In this document: positions 23,183-30,854 of the stretch, one piece after another
Layout: each line of letters starts with the position of its first letter
How positions within the stretch are numbered: position 1 is the first letter of the stretch
Assembly: GCF_000235565.1 (NCBI RefSeq)
Contig: NC_017527.1
Location: 1,736,001 to 1,800,000 of the forward strand
Length of the DNA: 64,000 nucleotides
Direction of reading: 5' to 3'
Origin: Methanothrix harundinacea 6Ac
GTDB lineage: Archaea > Halobacteriota > Methanosarcinia > Methanotrichales > Methanotrichaceae
The notes under the pieces: generated by a model
The model's database searches: none
The model's input: the letters and a program-made list of their open reading frames with translations, nothing else
Told to the model about the DNA's origin: nothing
Translations under genes and position numbers: made by a program

Positions 23183-24616
23183 ATGCTTTTGAGAGGAGAG
23201 AGGCTCGGCGAGATCTCCGGGGACGTCCTGGAGTTCATCTCCTCCAGGGATGCGGACCGGCAGATCTTCGAGGCGGACCTCCTGGTGGACAGGGCCCACC
23301 TGGCGATGCTGAAGGAGCGGGGGCTCATCGCCGCCGAGGAGTTTTCGGCGATCGTCGCCGCCCTCGACGGGATCGAGCTGGCGGAGCTCGGGGAGGGCGA
23401 GGACGTCCACGAGGCGATAGAGGCGGAGCTGATCGCGAGGGTCGGGGCCGTCGGCGGGAGGATGCACACCGGCAGGTCTCGAAACGACGAGGTGGCGACC
23501 TGCATCCGGATCGTCCTCCGGGGCGAGCTCCTCGGCCTCATGGCCGAGGTGAACGATCTAGCAGAAGCCCTCGTCGAGAGGGCCGCCGAGAACGCCGATA
23601 CAGTAATTCCGGGGTTCACCCACCTCCAGCACGCCCAGCCGACGACCCTCGCCCACCACCTCCTCGCCCACGCCGACGCTCTTTTGCGGGACTTCGACCG
23701 GCTGCAGGACTCTTGCCAGCGGGTGAACAGGTCGCCCCTGGGCGCCGCAGCCTTCGCCTCCACTGGGTTTGATATCGACAGGAAGAGGACCGCCGAGCTC
23801 CTAGGCTTCGAGGGGCTCGTCGAGAACAGCATGGACGCCGTATCGACGAGGGACTTTCTCCTGGAGGCCTTATCCGCCTCCGCCATCCTGATGGTGAACG
23901 CGAGCCGCCTCGCCGAGGAGCTGATCCTGTGGTCGACGTCGGAGTTCGGCTACCTGGAGCTCGATGACCTCTTCACATCGACCTCCTCCATCATGCCCCA
24001 GAAGAAGAACCCCGACACCGCAGAGCTCATCCGGGGGAAGACCGGCACCGTCTTTGGGTCCCTCGTCGCCGCCCTCGCCATCGTCAAGGCGCTGCCCATG
24101 AGCTACAACCGGGACCTGCAGGAGGCAACCCCGAACCTCTGGCGCGGGATCTCGACGACCAGGGGAGCCGTGCGAATCCTGACGGGGGCCGTCTCGTCGG
24201 CGAAGTTCAATAAAGAGCGGCTTGAGGCCGCCTCCGGGGCCGGCTTTTCGACGGCGACGGAGATCGCCGACTCGTTGGTCCGCAAGACGAAGATCCCCTT
24301 TCGGACCGCCCACCAGATCGTCGGCGCCCTGGCGGCGAAGGGCGGAACGCCGGCGATAGAAGATCTGGACGAGGCGGCGGAGAGGATCGCAAAATTCAGG
24401 CCGAGCGAGCGGGGCTTCGGCGAGGAGGAGCTTGCGGCCGCCCTCGACCCGAGGAGGAACGTGGCCGTCCGGTCGAGGATCGGGGGCCCTGCGCCGGAGG
24501 AGACGAAGAGGATGGCCGCCGACCGGAGGAGGAGGATCGAGGAGAACGGCCGCCTCGTCGAGGAGATGAGGGGAAGGGTCGATTCTGCCCTCGCTGCCCT
24601 GCGGGAGATGAGGTGA
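23183..24616 (+). CDS. argH: Argininosuccinate lyase
   Basis: Splits argininosuccinate into arginine and fumarate, the last step of arginine synthesis. The 477-residue protein shows the superfamily motifs: HTGRSRNDEVAT (about 95-106), FTHLQHAQPTT, and the flexible catalytic loop TSSIMPQKKNPDTAEL. It begins 16 bp after argJ with a weak GAGTTTGAGGA site before the ATG. Last member of argC-CBS-argJ-argH. Confidence 0.95.
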   Translation: MLLRGERLGEISGDVLEFISSRDADRQIFEADLLVDRAHLAMLKERGLIAAEEFSAIVAALDGIELAELGEGEDVHEAIEAELIARVGAVGGRMHTGRSRNDEVATCIRIVLRGELLGLMAEVNDLAEALVERAAENADTVIPGFTHLQHAQPTTLAHHLLAHADALLRDFDRLQDSCQRVNRSPLGAAAFASTGFDIDRKRTAELLGFEGLVENSMDAVSTRDFLLEALSASAILMVNASRLAEELILWSTSEFGYLELDDLFTSTSSIMPQKKNPDTAELIRGKTGTVFGSLVAALAIVKALPMSYNRDLQEATPNLWRGISTTRGAVRILTGAVSSAKFNKERLEAASGAGFSTATEIADSLVRKTKIPFRTAHQIVGALAAKGGTPAIEDLDEAAERIAKFRPSERGFGEEELAAALDPRRNVAVRSRIGGPAPEETKRMAADRRRRIEENGRLVEEMRGRVDSALAALREMR

Positions 24617-24650
24617 CGGCCTCGATCTGAGGGCGGCAAAGGTTGATGAT

Positions 24651-24998
24651 ATGACGACGGCTTGGAGCGGACCGCCTCCGGCGGAGGACGGACCATGCGG
24701 CCCCTCGGCGGCTCCTTCTCCGCCGGAGGGCGGCCTGATCGGCTTTCTCAGAGGCGGAGGCGGGTGGCGGCGGAGCCTCGGCTTCGGCCTCGTCCTCCTA
24801 TCCTTTATCCTCTACGGCTGCCTCCTCCTCGTCCCTTCGGCGCCCCTATCCACCTCGGGAAAGGTCGCCCTCTCGTCCCTTCTCGTGATATCCGGGGAGG
24901 CGTCCTTCTGGGTAGGAGGCTTCATCCTCGGCCGCGAGGTCGTCGCCCGGTGGCGGGGGAGGCTCGATCCGCGGAGGTGGATCCGGGGGAGGGGATGA
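24651..24998 (+). CDS. Small membrane protein of the transporter-suffix-domain type
   Basis: A 115-residue protein. The first 40 residues are proline- and glycine-rich and probably disordered. The rest forms two helices with the pattern SLGFGLVLLSFILYGCLLLVP-(7)-STSGKVALSSLLVISGEASF, then WVGGFILGREVVARWR and a basic tail, which matches the short family often annotated as transporter suffix domain-containing protein. Its role is unknown. It lies 34 bp behind argH and may be cotranscribed. The ATG at 24651 is preceded only by a weak ribosome-binding site; an internal start is possible. Confidence 0.65.
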   Translation: MTTAWSGPPPAEDGPCGPSAAPSPPEGGLIGFLRGGGGWRRSLGFGLVLLSFILYGCLLLVPSAPLSTSGKVALSSLLVISGEASFWVGGFILGREVVARWRGRLDPRRWIRGRG

Positions 24999-25107
24999 GG
25001 GTGGCAGAGCGATGAGCGCGGTCGGGCTGAGATCTGTGGAGTTGCCCCAGTGAGCACTCATGATGTTGATGTAATGCAAACATCGAGATATGTGCCTTTT
25101 ATATGAA

Positions 25108-26619
25108 TTATTTCTTCCTAACCCCACCCTTGCGCTTCAATCCCAGCCCGGAAAGAAATAAATCTGGCACGTCTATTCTCTCTCTCGTGCGCTCCCTGAA
25201 GATACCTACCTCAACCAGATAATCTATCATCTCATGAGCATTGTTGGCTGGGAGCGCTTTCTGCAGAGATTTTTCGCTTTCAAATTGTATTTTCTGCAGA
25301 GTATTTCCTTTGTAAAACAGAGTTTTCTCCAGAATTTCCTCAAACTCTTTTCTAACCAAGGGTACTTGTTGGCCCTTCACAGATGTTTTGAGGTCCAGCA
25401 ACCAAGGCCATTCATCCTTAGAATGCGTCACATGTTCTTCAGATACTCGGTCTAGAGCCCTTCTTAAAGATATATGATCCACGAGCCTTGGCCACTTTAG
25501 GTTACGTGGTGAGTTCTTTTGGGTATCTGCAGCTACAGCTAGCAGACGGACAAGAGGTCTGGGGAGAGCCTGTCCTCGCCCGTCTCTTATGTGATTTAAG
25601 ATCCAGAGGTGAGTGTATCCCTTTTTTATCGTAGCTCCCATGAACTCCCCGGCCATCTTTTTAATCAATGGCCTAATATCCTCTTCCGTGACAGGATATG
25701 GTACGTGTCCAAGGATGGGATCGTCAAAGAACTTAATTCCGCGTGAAGTTTTTACATACTGCCATAGATCCTCGCTGCCGTTGGCAATGCGCTTCAAGAG
25801 CATGGCATAAAGGTTTTTATCGTTCCAGTGTAGTTCAACCCGATTAGCTGCCAGCTTCGCAAGATCAGGTCCGCCCTCTATGGCGTACCGCTGAAAGAGA
25901 TCCGTCCTGAGAAATATCTTGGCCCGAAGTCTGTGCCACCTACGTGTATAGTCCGCCCAAAATGCGACCAGACCACGTATGGCACTGCTCATCGCCACCC
26001 AATTTTTGGCGCCTAACGTTTCCAGTTCATCATAGCCTACGAAGATGTATCGGTCTTCACGCTCAAGTTTAGCATCTAGATGATCCAACGCTAGACTAGG
26101 AGCATTCTTAAGGGACTTAAAGACGCTATATATTTTATCTATGTCTCCGCCGTCAATGTCTTTGAGAATCTCTAATGATTTCTGATCTTCTTGACTCAGG
26201 TGATCCCAGAGGAATCTAACCAGATAGGCAAACCAGATCTCCATCGGCGGTCGTTCTGGATCAGGATTATCATCAATAAGAAATCTCTCAAGTTCTAGGG
26301 TCCCTGGAAAGTGACTTTCGGCAGGATAAGCCGCAATCCATGTAATGCGGTCCATCTCCTTAAATGGTAGTCTCGCATCAGGCAAGCATCTCTGAATTGC
26401 TGGCATCAGATCAAGTTTAATCACAGCACGAAAAAGCTCGGATTTGCCTGAGCCACGTGGTCCAATAACCAAAATAACACTTGGATCAAAAGCCCTGATA
26501 TGCTCAGGTACAGGATAAAATGTCTTACGAAACTTGCCTTCGTCTTCCCATTCCGCCCAAGCAACCATTATTTGGGATAAATCTGCAATAAGCTGGGTTG
26601 TGTTCTGTTTCGTGGGCAT
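25108..26619 (-). CDS. Large P-loop ATPase, third gene of a HEPN/ParA-like island operon
   Basis: A 503-residue protein with Walker A GPRGSGKS (53-60) and a Walker B-like IFVGYDEL (192-199) in a single ATPase core, followed by a helical region and a C-terminal segment (about 440-490) that looks like a winged helix. The ATG at 26617-26619 has AGGTG about eight bases upstream; GTG at 26628 is less likely. It follows the ParA-like gene by 11 bp. Codon use and base composition are clearly more A+T-rich than the host genes around. The architecture recalls STAND/AAA-type ATPases of conflict systems, but I do not recognise a named family. It may act as effector regulator or sensor with the two upstream genes. 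Confidence 0.8.
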   Translation of the reverse strand: MPTKQNTTQLIADLSQIMVAWAEWEDEGKFRKTFYPVPEHIRAFDPSVILVIGPRGSGKSELFRAVIKLDLMPAIQRCLPDARLPFKEMDRITWIAAYPAESHFPGTLELERFLIDDNPDPERPPMEIWFAYLVRFLWDHLSQEDQKSLEILKDIDGGDIDKIYSVFKSLKNAPSLALDHLDAKLEREDRYIFVGYDELETLGAKNWVAMSSAIRGLVAFWADYTRRWHRLRAKIFLRTDLFQRYAIEGGPDLAKLAANRVELHWNDKNLYAMLLKRIANGSEDLWQYVKTSRGIKFFDDPILGHVPYPVTEEDIRPLIKKMAGEFMGATIKKGYTHLWILNHIRDGRGQALPRPLVRLLAVAADTQKNSPRNLKWPRLVDHISLRRALDRVSEEHVTHSKDEWPWLLDLKTSVKGQQVPLVRKEFEEILEKTLFYKGNTLQKIQFESEKSLQKALPANNAHEMIDYLVEVGIFRERTRERIDVPDLFLSGLGLKRKGGVRKK

Positions 26620-26630
26620 TACCAACACAC

Positions 26631-27950
26631 CTATTTGCCGAACCTACTGGTTATTCGTTCTGCAAGATCTGGATAACCTGGGGATTCTGTCAGCCGGTCC
26701 GCAACATCGTCGATCACATCAAAGTGGGCGAGGAACTGCTGGTAACGTATGGCTACAGGAACATGAGGTGCATATTCATCATCTGAGTCTCTTACGTACC
26801 AAAAATCTTTATCTTCTTCATCCTCTTCATTCTCTGGATCTGCTGAATAGTAATATTGCGCGAATTCGTCTCTCGCTCTATCCTTGAAACTTTCAATGGC
26901 ACTCTTTGCGACCTCGCTAACATCAGTAATCATAGCCTGCACAAGAAGACACTCCAACTGGCTTTCACCTTCTAGCACCCTCTGATATCCCAACCGCCGA
27001 AGAATTAACCTAATCCCCTGCCAGCTCTGTTCAGAAGACGTGCCGAAAACAACATACATATGAGCTAATCCACCTAAGAGGAGTCCGGCAGCTTCGGATA
27101 AACCGGCCCTTGCGTCTATAAGTAGCCAATCAGGTTTCAGCTCATCACGAATCTGATTAAGCAATAGAATAAATGGATGCAATTTTTGGCCATTTTGGGG
27201 TATCTCAAAGTCGATCCTTGATAACTTCGATGGATAACGTTCATCCATTTGCCCCGCTGGAATAACCTTTATTTCACCAGAACCGGTAACCTCCTCTCTT
27301 CTACAGGCATGGACATAGTCCCCTAAAACAACTTTACCATAGGGCCGCTCTAACATGTAGTCTAGAACGCCCCAAGGCGCTGTAGTCCCCTTGCTGTCAG
27401 CTGCGAGAAGAACGCCTATTCCAGGGGCATCTAAGTCAAAATCTATTACTGTTACTTTCTCACCCATTCTGGTTCTTTGAATCGCAAAAGATGAAAGCGC
27501 TGTGCTTCTACCCACCCCTCCTTTGAATGAGTAGAATACTATAATAGGTGGACCTCCTCTCTTCCCAGTTACTTTCCAAGGAGATTTAACTGTACTTTGC
27601 AGCCACGAGCCATGGCTTCTGTACCGATCTACGATGCGCAGACTTTCGCTAGAATCGTCATTTAAGCCTTCGTTCCATGCCCGTTCATAAAATAATTCCT
27701 CCACTTCGTCCTCAGAAGGTGCAAAATAAATCTCTTCGCTCCAATACGGAGACGCTTTTTCCTTAAGTTCCTCATTTATCCTCTTGCGTAGCTCATCTTT
27801 GTCATCAGTTTTGAGCCATAAAACAACTCTGAGCAATCCAAAGATGTCATCAATCAAAACTACCCGTTCAATGGGTTTTACTTCGTCTATCAAACTCCGG
27901 AGATAATTAATAGTTGACTGGCGTGCCTCGTCCATATGTTTTCCCATCAT
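26631..27950 (-). CDS. KGGVGR-type ParA/MinD-like ATPase with N-terminal domain
   Basis: A 439-residue protein. The N-terminal 130 residues are a helical domain of unknown type with many acidic residues. A deviant-Walker ATPase follows: FYSFKGGVGRSTALS (Walker A, 139-153, with Arg where ParA has Lys-Thr), VIDFDLDAPGIG (Walker A'), and LLIDARAGLSEA (Walker B region). The KGGVGR variant is known in predicted conflict-system ATPases rather than in chromosome partitioning. An acidic insert (DPENEEDEEDKDF) lies near the C-terminus. The ATG overlaps the HEPN stop as ATGA, indicating translational coupling. Confidence 0.85.
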   Translation of the reverse strand: MMGKHMDEARQSTINYLRSLIDEVKPIERVVLIDDIFGLLRVVLWLKTDDKDELRKRINEELKEKASPYWSEEIYFAPSEDEVEELFYERAWNEGLNDDSSESLRIVDRYRSHGSWLQSTVKSPWKVTGKRGGPPIIVFYSFKGGVGRSTALSSFAIQRTRMGEKVTVIDFDLDAPGIGVLLAADSKGTTAPWGVLDYMLERPYGKVVLGDYVHACRREEVTGSGEIKVIPAGQMDERYPSKLSRIDFEIPQNGQKLHPFILLLNQIRDELKPDWLLIDARAGLSEAAGLLLGGLAHMYVVFGTSSEQSWQGIRLILRRLGYQRVLEGESQLECLLVQAMITDVSEVAKSAIESFKDRARDEFAQYYYSADPENEEDEEDKDFWYVRDSDDEYAPHVPVAIRYQQFLAHFDVIDDVADRLTESPGYPDLAERITSRFGK

Positions 27951-28375
27951 ATCACCCCGTCTAGACGCATAGGAACCACTACTGAATTATAAATCGTATC
28001 TGCCTCTTTCAGCCACTCCTTCGATTTAGCTTGTGAGATGCTTCCGGCTGGAGAATATCGTATTAAAGTATTCCACCCACTTCTGGAAGATAACAATTGC
28101 CAATGTCCCTTGGGGAGTGCGTATCTAGCAGTTTTTGCACCTGACAGTGCAGCCAATGATAACACATTTCCCTTTAAATCACTTAGCTTGTGTGTTCTTT
28201 TTGGAGATCCAATTTCCACTTGTATCATGGTCTTAAGAGTACATTCTACAACATAACCTGACAAGTATGCTGCACCATCATAACGACTTCTTTTCAGGAG
28301 TTCTTTAGCATCACGAAGATGTTTTTTAGCCGCTTCTGGATAATCCTCCCCCGTGCTTTGCTTCATCTTAGACAT
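27947..28375 (-). CDS. HEPN-domain protein
   Basis: A 142-residue helical protein of the HEPN superfamily, which includes ribonucleases and toxin components. The helix RSRYDGAAYLSGYVVECTLK (about 29-48) is the typical second helix of MNT/HEPN-type proteins. A possible R-x6-H motif is R84...H91 (RYALPKGH); HEPN nucleases use R-x4-6-H, but whether this one lies at the catalytic position is uncertain. No nucleotidyltransferase partner is present; instead the next genes are two ATPases. The ATG has GGAGTGG seven bases upstream, and an AATATTAAAATA TATA box lies about 20-30 bp upstream, so this is the first gene of the operon. Confidence 0.8.
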   Translation of the reverse strand: MSKMKQSTGEDYPEAAKKHLRDAKELLKRSRYDGAAYLSGYVVECTLKTMIQVEIGSPKRTHKLSDLKGNVLSLAALSGAKTARYALPKGHWQLLSSRSGWNTLIRYSPAGSISQAKSKEWLKEADTIYNSVVVPMRLDGVI

Positions 28376-28392
28376 AATCTTGCCACTCCTTT

Positions 28393-28407
28393 TATTTTAA
28401 TATTTCC
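28393..28407 (-). promoter_or_regulatory. TATA box of the HEPN-ATPase operon
   Basis: On the minus strand AAATATTAAAATAAA precedes the HEPN ATG by about 18-32 bp. With a ribosome-binding site between them the leader would be very short; an upstream second promoter remains possible. Confidence 0.4.
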
Positions 28408-28555
28408 TTATCGTTGCTTACAGAGTTGTACACCTTCTAATTGCATATTTATCTTTCTTTCTAAAGATGATGTAACAAGAACGAAAAGACTTTCGCTCAA
28501 ATCCATCAGCGGCACTTAAATCTAGCTCTCCATTTGGTTTATATTTATCAGAAAT

Positions 28556-28867
28556 GGGGCTCTACTTGCTTATCACATCGAAACGGCGACGGTCGAGTTC
28601 TCGGCTCTTGCCCCTGGCGAAGGCAGGTTCACCAACACTGGCGAGGTGGACGACAGGTCCGTCGACGGGACCGTCATCCAGCCGGTCCACGCCACATGCG
28701 TCATAGACGTCGGGGTCGTCGAAGACGAATGCGGCCCGACGGGATGCGGGATATGGCAGCCGCCGAACTGGCAGTTTTACCACGCCGGCTATCAGCCGGA
28801 CGTCGCGACGTGCGAGCAGCTGCCTTGCTTCGGCTGTGACGGGATGGGATCGTGCCTAGCACCCTGA
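28556..28867 (+). pseudogene. Truncated cysteine-rich gene end at the island border
   Basis: From about 28568 the plus strand has GC-rich, host-like coding sequence reading YHIETATVEFSALAPGEGRF, then a conserved-looking stretch with CVIDVGVVEDECGPTGCGIW and CEQLPCFGCDGMGSCLAP before a TGA at 28865. Upstream of 28550 the DNA switches abruptly to A+T-rich island sequence and the frame becomes non-coding, with no start codon and ribosome-binding site. The simplest view is that only the C-terminal ~100 residues of a larger secreted, Cys-rich protein remain. A GTG at 28646 could start a 73-residue product, but it lacks a ribosome-binding site. Family not recognised. Confidence 0.5.
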
Positions 28868-29116
28868 GGGGCGCAGGGGCATTTTCCCAAACATTTCTGC
28901 TACACGATAAGATAAGACTAGGTCGTCCTCAACCCTCCTGGAAATATCCGCCGAGGTGTCTATCTAGATCTGGTACCTTATCCATGGCTGGGATTGTTCG
29001 TACGATGGGCGGGGAGTCGGTGGCGATCGATCCAGGGTGGTGGTTCGGCGGGAGGGGATGAGGTGGTCCGACGATCCGCCTTGTGAGACCGCCCCCCTCC
29101 ATCACGAAAAACTGTT

Positions 29117-29140
29117 AATATCTTGGTCTCAAGAGATATT
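29117..29140. promoter_or_regulatory. Palindrome in the peptidase promoter region
   Basis: TCTTG-GTCT-CAAGA (29121-29134) is flanked by AATA and GATATT, giving a nearly symmetric 24-bp element directly downstream of a TTAATATC TATA-like sequence and 67-90 bp before the peptidase ATG. It could be an operator. The stretch 28868-29116 otherwise shows nothing recognisable. Confidence 0.35.
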
Positions 29141-29145
29141 CGAGC

Positions 29146-29188
29146 AGATGAGAGCCGAAGCCGAGCATAAAGGCTGGGCTCCTCATCT
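29146..29188 (+). promoter_or_regulatory. Leader hairpin before the C25-type peptidase gene
   Basis: AGATGAGAGCC (29146-29156) pairs with GGCTCCTCATCT (29177-29188) with one bulged C, enclosing a nested AGCC/GGCT stem. It ends 18 bp before the ATG at 29207 and close to the ribosome-binding sequence CGGGGGT. It could affect translation or RNA stability; no known riboswitch recognised. Confidence 0.4.
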
Positions 29189-29206
29189 CTCGGGGGTTTG
29201 ACTCTG

Positions 29207-30796
29207 ATGAAAAAAAGTTCGGCTCATCTTCTCGCTCTCGTGGCGTTCCTTTTATCGCTGACGGTTTTCACGGCCGCCGGAGCGCCTGCATCCTTCGATA
29301 AGACCACCTCGGAGCTGGCCGTCGCCGTGCCGTCGAGGACCGCCGACGCCAGAGCCGTAATCTACCCGTGCGCCTTCGAGGGGAGGGTCACGGACGAGGA
29401 GACCGGTGACCCGATCCCGGGCGTCGCCGTCACCTTTCTCCGAGGCGACGATCGGCGCTCCTGGACGGCGACCACCGGCAGCTCCGGGAGCTTTCGGGTG
29501 GCGGTCCCGGAGGGGAGCTACTCGTACATAACGGCCCACAGGGACTACATCATGGAGTCGAGCAGCCCCGAGCTCGTCAGCGTCCGCGCCCCCTACACTA
29601 AAAGAGTCCGTGGGGCGGGCGGGATCGTCCGGGAGATCACCGTCACCAGCGAGAGCATGAGGGTGATCGACGTCGGGATGGAGCCCCGGCCCCGGTACGT
29701 CCTCCTCGTCACGACCAGCCTCTTGAGGGATACGGCAGCCCTCGAAGACGCCGTGGACGGGTACATCGAGACGGTCGACCGGACCGACGGGCTTGATGCA
29801 AGGTACATCGTCCTCGACTCTTCGCAATGCTTGAGGGATTACGGCGCCCGCGTGGCCGATCCTACAGACTGGCACGAGATCAGGGATGCCCTGGAGACGA
29901 TATCTGAGGAGACGGGGCCCGCCTACATAATCCTCCTGGGAGGAGAGGCGGTCGTCCCGAGGCCCCTCACCGTCACCATCGACGGCAGAATCTGGTACCT
30001 CCCCACCGACGCCTGGTACGTCGACTTCGACGAAGACGGGGTCGTAGACGAGGGGTTCGTCGTCAGCAGGCTTGCCGACCTCTCGACGGAGTCCTCGGGG
30101 ATCGTCGCGGCCCTCGAGACCGCCATCGACCTCCATGAATCCGGCGGGTATGGGCTGAGACCGGAGGTCTGGTTCAGCACCAGATGCTGGCTATCCCCGC
30201 CGATCGGCCTCGGCGACGCCTGCGATGAGGGCGACGCCTCCTGCGGCCCCTGCCGGGCGACGCCCCCCTACGGGGTCTGCGACGGCTGTAGCATGAGAGA
30301 AGAGACCTTCGACCTGATATCGAACAGCGACTACGTCGTCTTCATGGGCCACGGAAGCCCCGACTCCTTCTCCACCAACGATCGCGTCCCGATATTCAGG
30401 GTAGAGAACGTCGAGGACGCGGATCTCGCAACAAACCACCCGGTGATAACCGGCTACGTCTCCTGCAACACCGGCCTTCTCTACCGGGATCGTCAGAGCT
30501 TCGGAACGGAGTTTCTGCGGGCCGGAGCGGCGGCCTTCGTCGCGAGGAACACAGAGCAAGGGACTCCCAGCCACTTCGCCGCCCTCTTTCCGGATTACAT
30601 ATCCGGGACCGGCCCCCAGGGAACCTACAGGATCGGAGACGCCCTCTTCGAGCTGATGCGGGAATCGGTCTTGAGGGCGGGCGATTCGGAGAAGCCGGCC
30701 GCAGCCCAGCTCTCCATCTACGGCGACCCCACCCTCAAGAGAAACCCGCGAGAGATGCTTCGCTTTTCAAGGCCGGCCATGAAGGCGATAATGTGA
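29207..30796 (+). CDS. Secreted gingipain-like (C25) cysteine peptidase
   Basis: A 529-residue exported protein. Residues 1-27 form a signal peptide. Residues about 52-115 form a carboxypeptidase-regulatory-like beta domain (GRVTDEETGDPIPGVAVTFL). The C-terminal two thirds are a C25/caspase-like domain: YIILLGGEAVVPRP, catalytic H382 in FMGHGSPD and C420 in GYVSCNTG, and the closing LSIYGDPTLK usual in C25 proteins. An eight-Cys loop lies near 330-365 (CDEGDASCGPC...CDGC). The ATG at 29207 is preferred to TTG at 29198. It acts outside the membrane, perhaps in processing surface proteins; targets are unknown. Confidence 0.87.
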   Translation: MKKSSAHLLALVAFLLSLTVFTAAGAPASFDKTTSELAVAVPSRTADARAVIYPCAFEGRVTDEETGDPIPGVAVTFLRGDDRRSWTATTGSSGSFRVAVPEGSYSYITAHRDYIMESSSPELVSVRAPYTKRVRGAGGIVREITVTSESMRVIDVGMEPRPRYVLLVTTSLLRDTAALEDAVDGYIETVDRTDGLDARYIVLDSSQCLRDYGARVADPTDWHEIRDALETISEETGPAYIILLGGEAVVPRPLTVTIDGRIWYLPTDAWYVDFDEDGVVDEGFVVSRLADLSTESSGIVAALETAIDLHESGGYGLRPEVWFSTRCWLSPPIGLGDACDEGDASCGPCRATPPYGVCDGCSMREETFDLISNSDYVVFMGHGSPDSFSTNDRVPIFRVENVEDADLATNHPVITGYVSCNTGLLYRDRQSFGTEFLRAGAAAFVARNTEQGTPSHFAALFPDYISGTGPQGTYRIGDALFELMRESVLRAGDSEKPAAAQLSIYGDPTLKRNPREMLRFSRPAMKAIM

Positions 30797-30854
30797 GGCT
30801 GGACCTTTTAAAGGCGGACTTCATTTGAAGGGCAGAGGCCTTCTTTCGCCCCCC

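Noticed and set aside
26631-27950. ParA-like ATPase as a plasmid partition protein
   Set aside because: The Walker A is the KGGVGR variant, there is no ParB or centromere-like repeat, and the gene is coupled to a HEPN gene.
27947-28375. HEPN gene as half of a classic MNT-HEPN toxin-antitoxin pair
   Set aside because: No nucleotidyltransferase gene is adjacent; the coupled partners are ATPases.
24983-29062. GGGAGGGGATGAGG found on both sides of the A+T-rich island as possible attachment-site repeats
   Set aside because: Only 14 bases, purine-rich and Shine-Dalgarno-like; such strings are common in this GC-rich genome and no integrase or tRNA is present.
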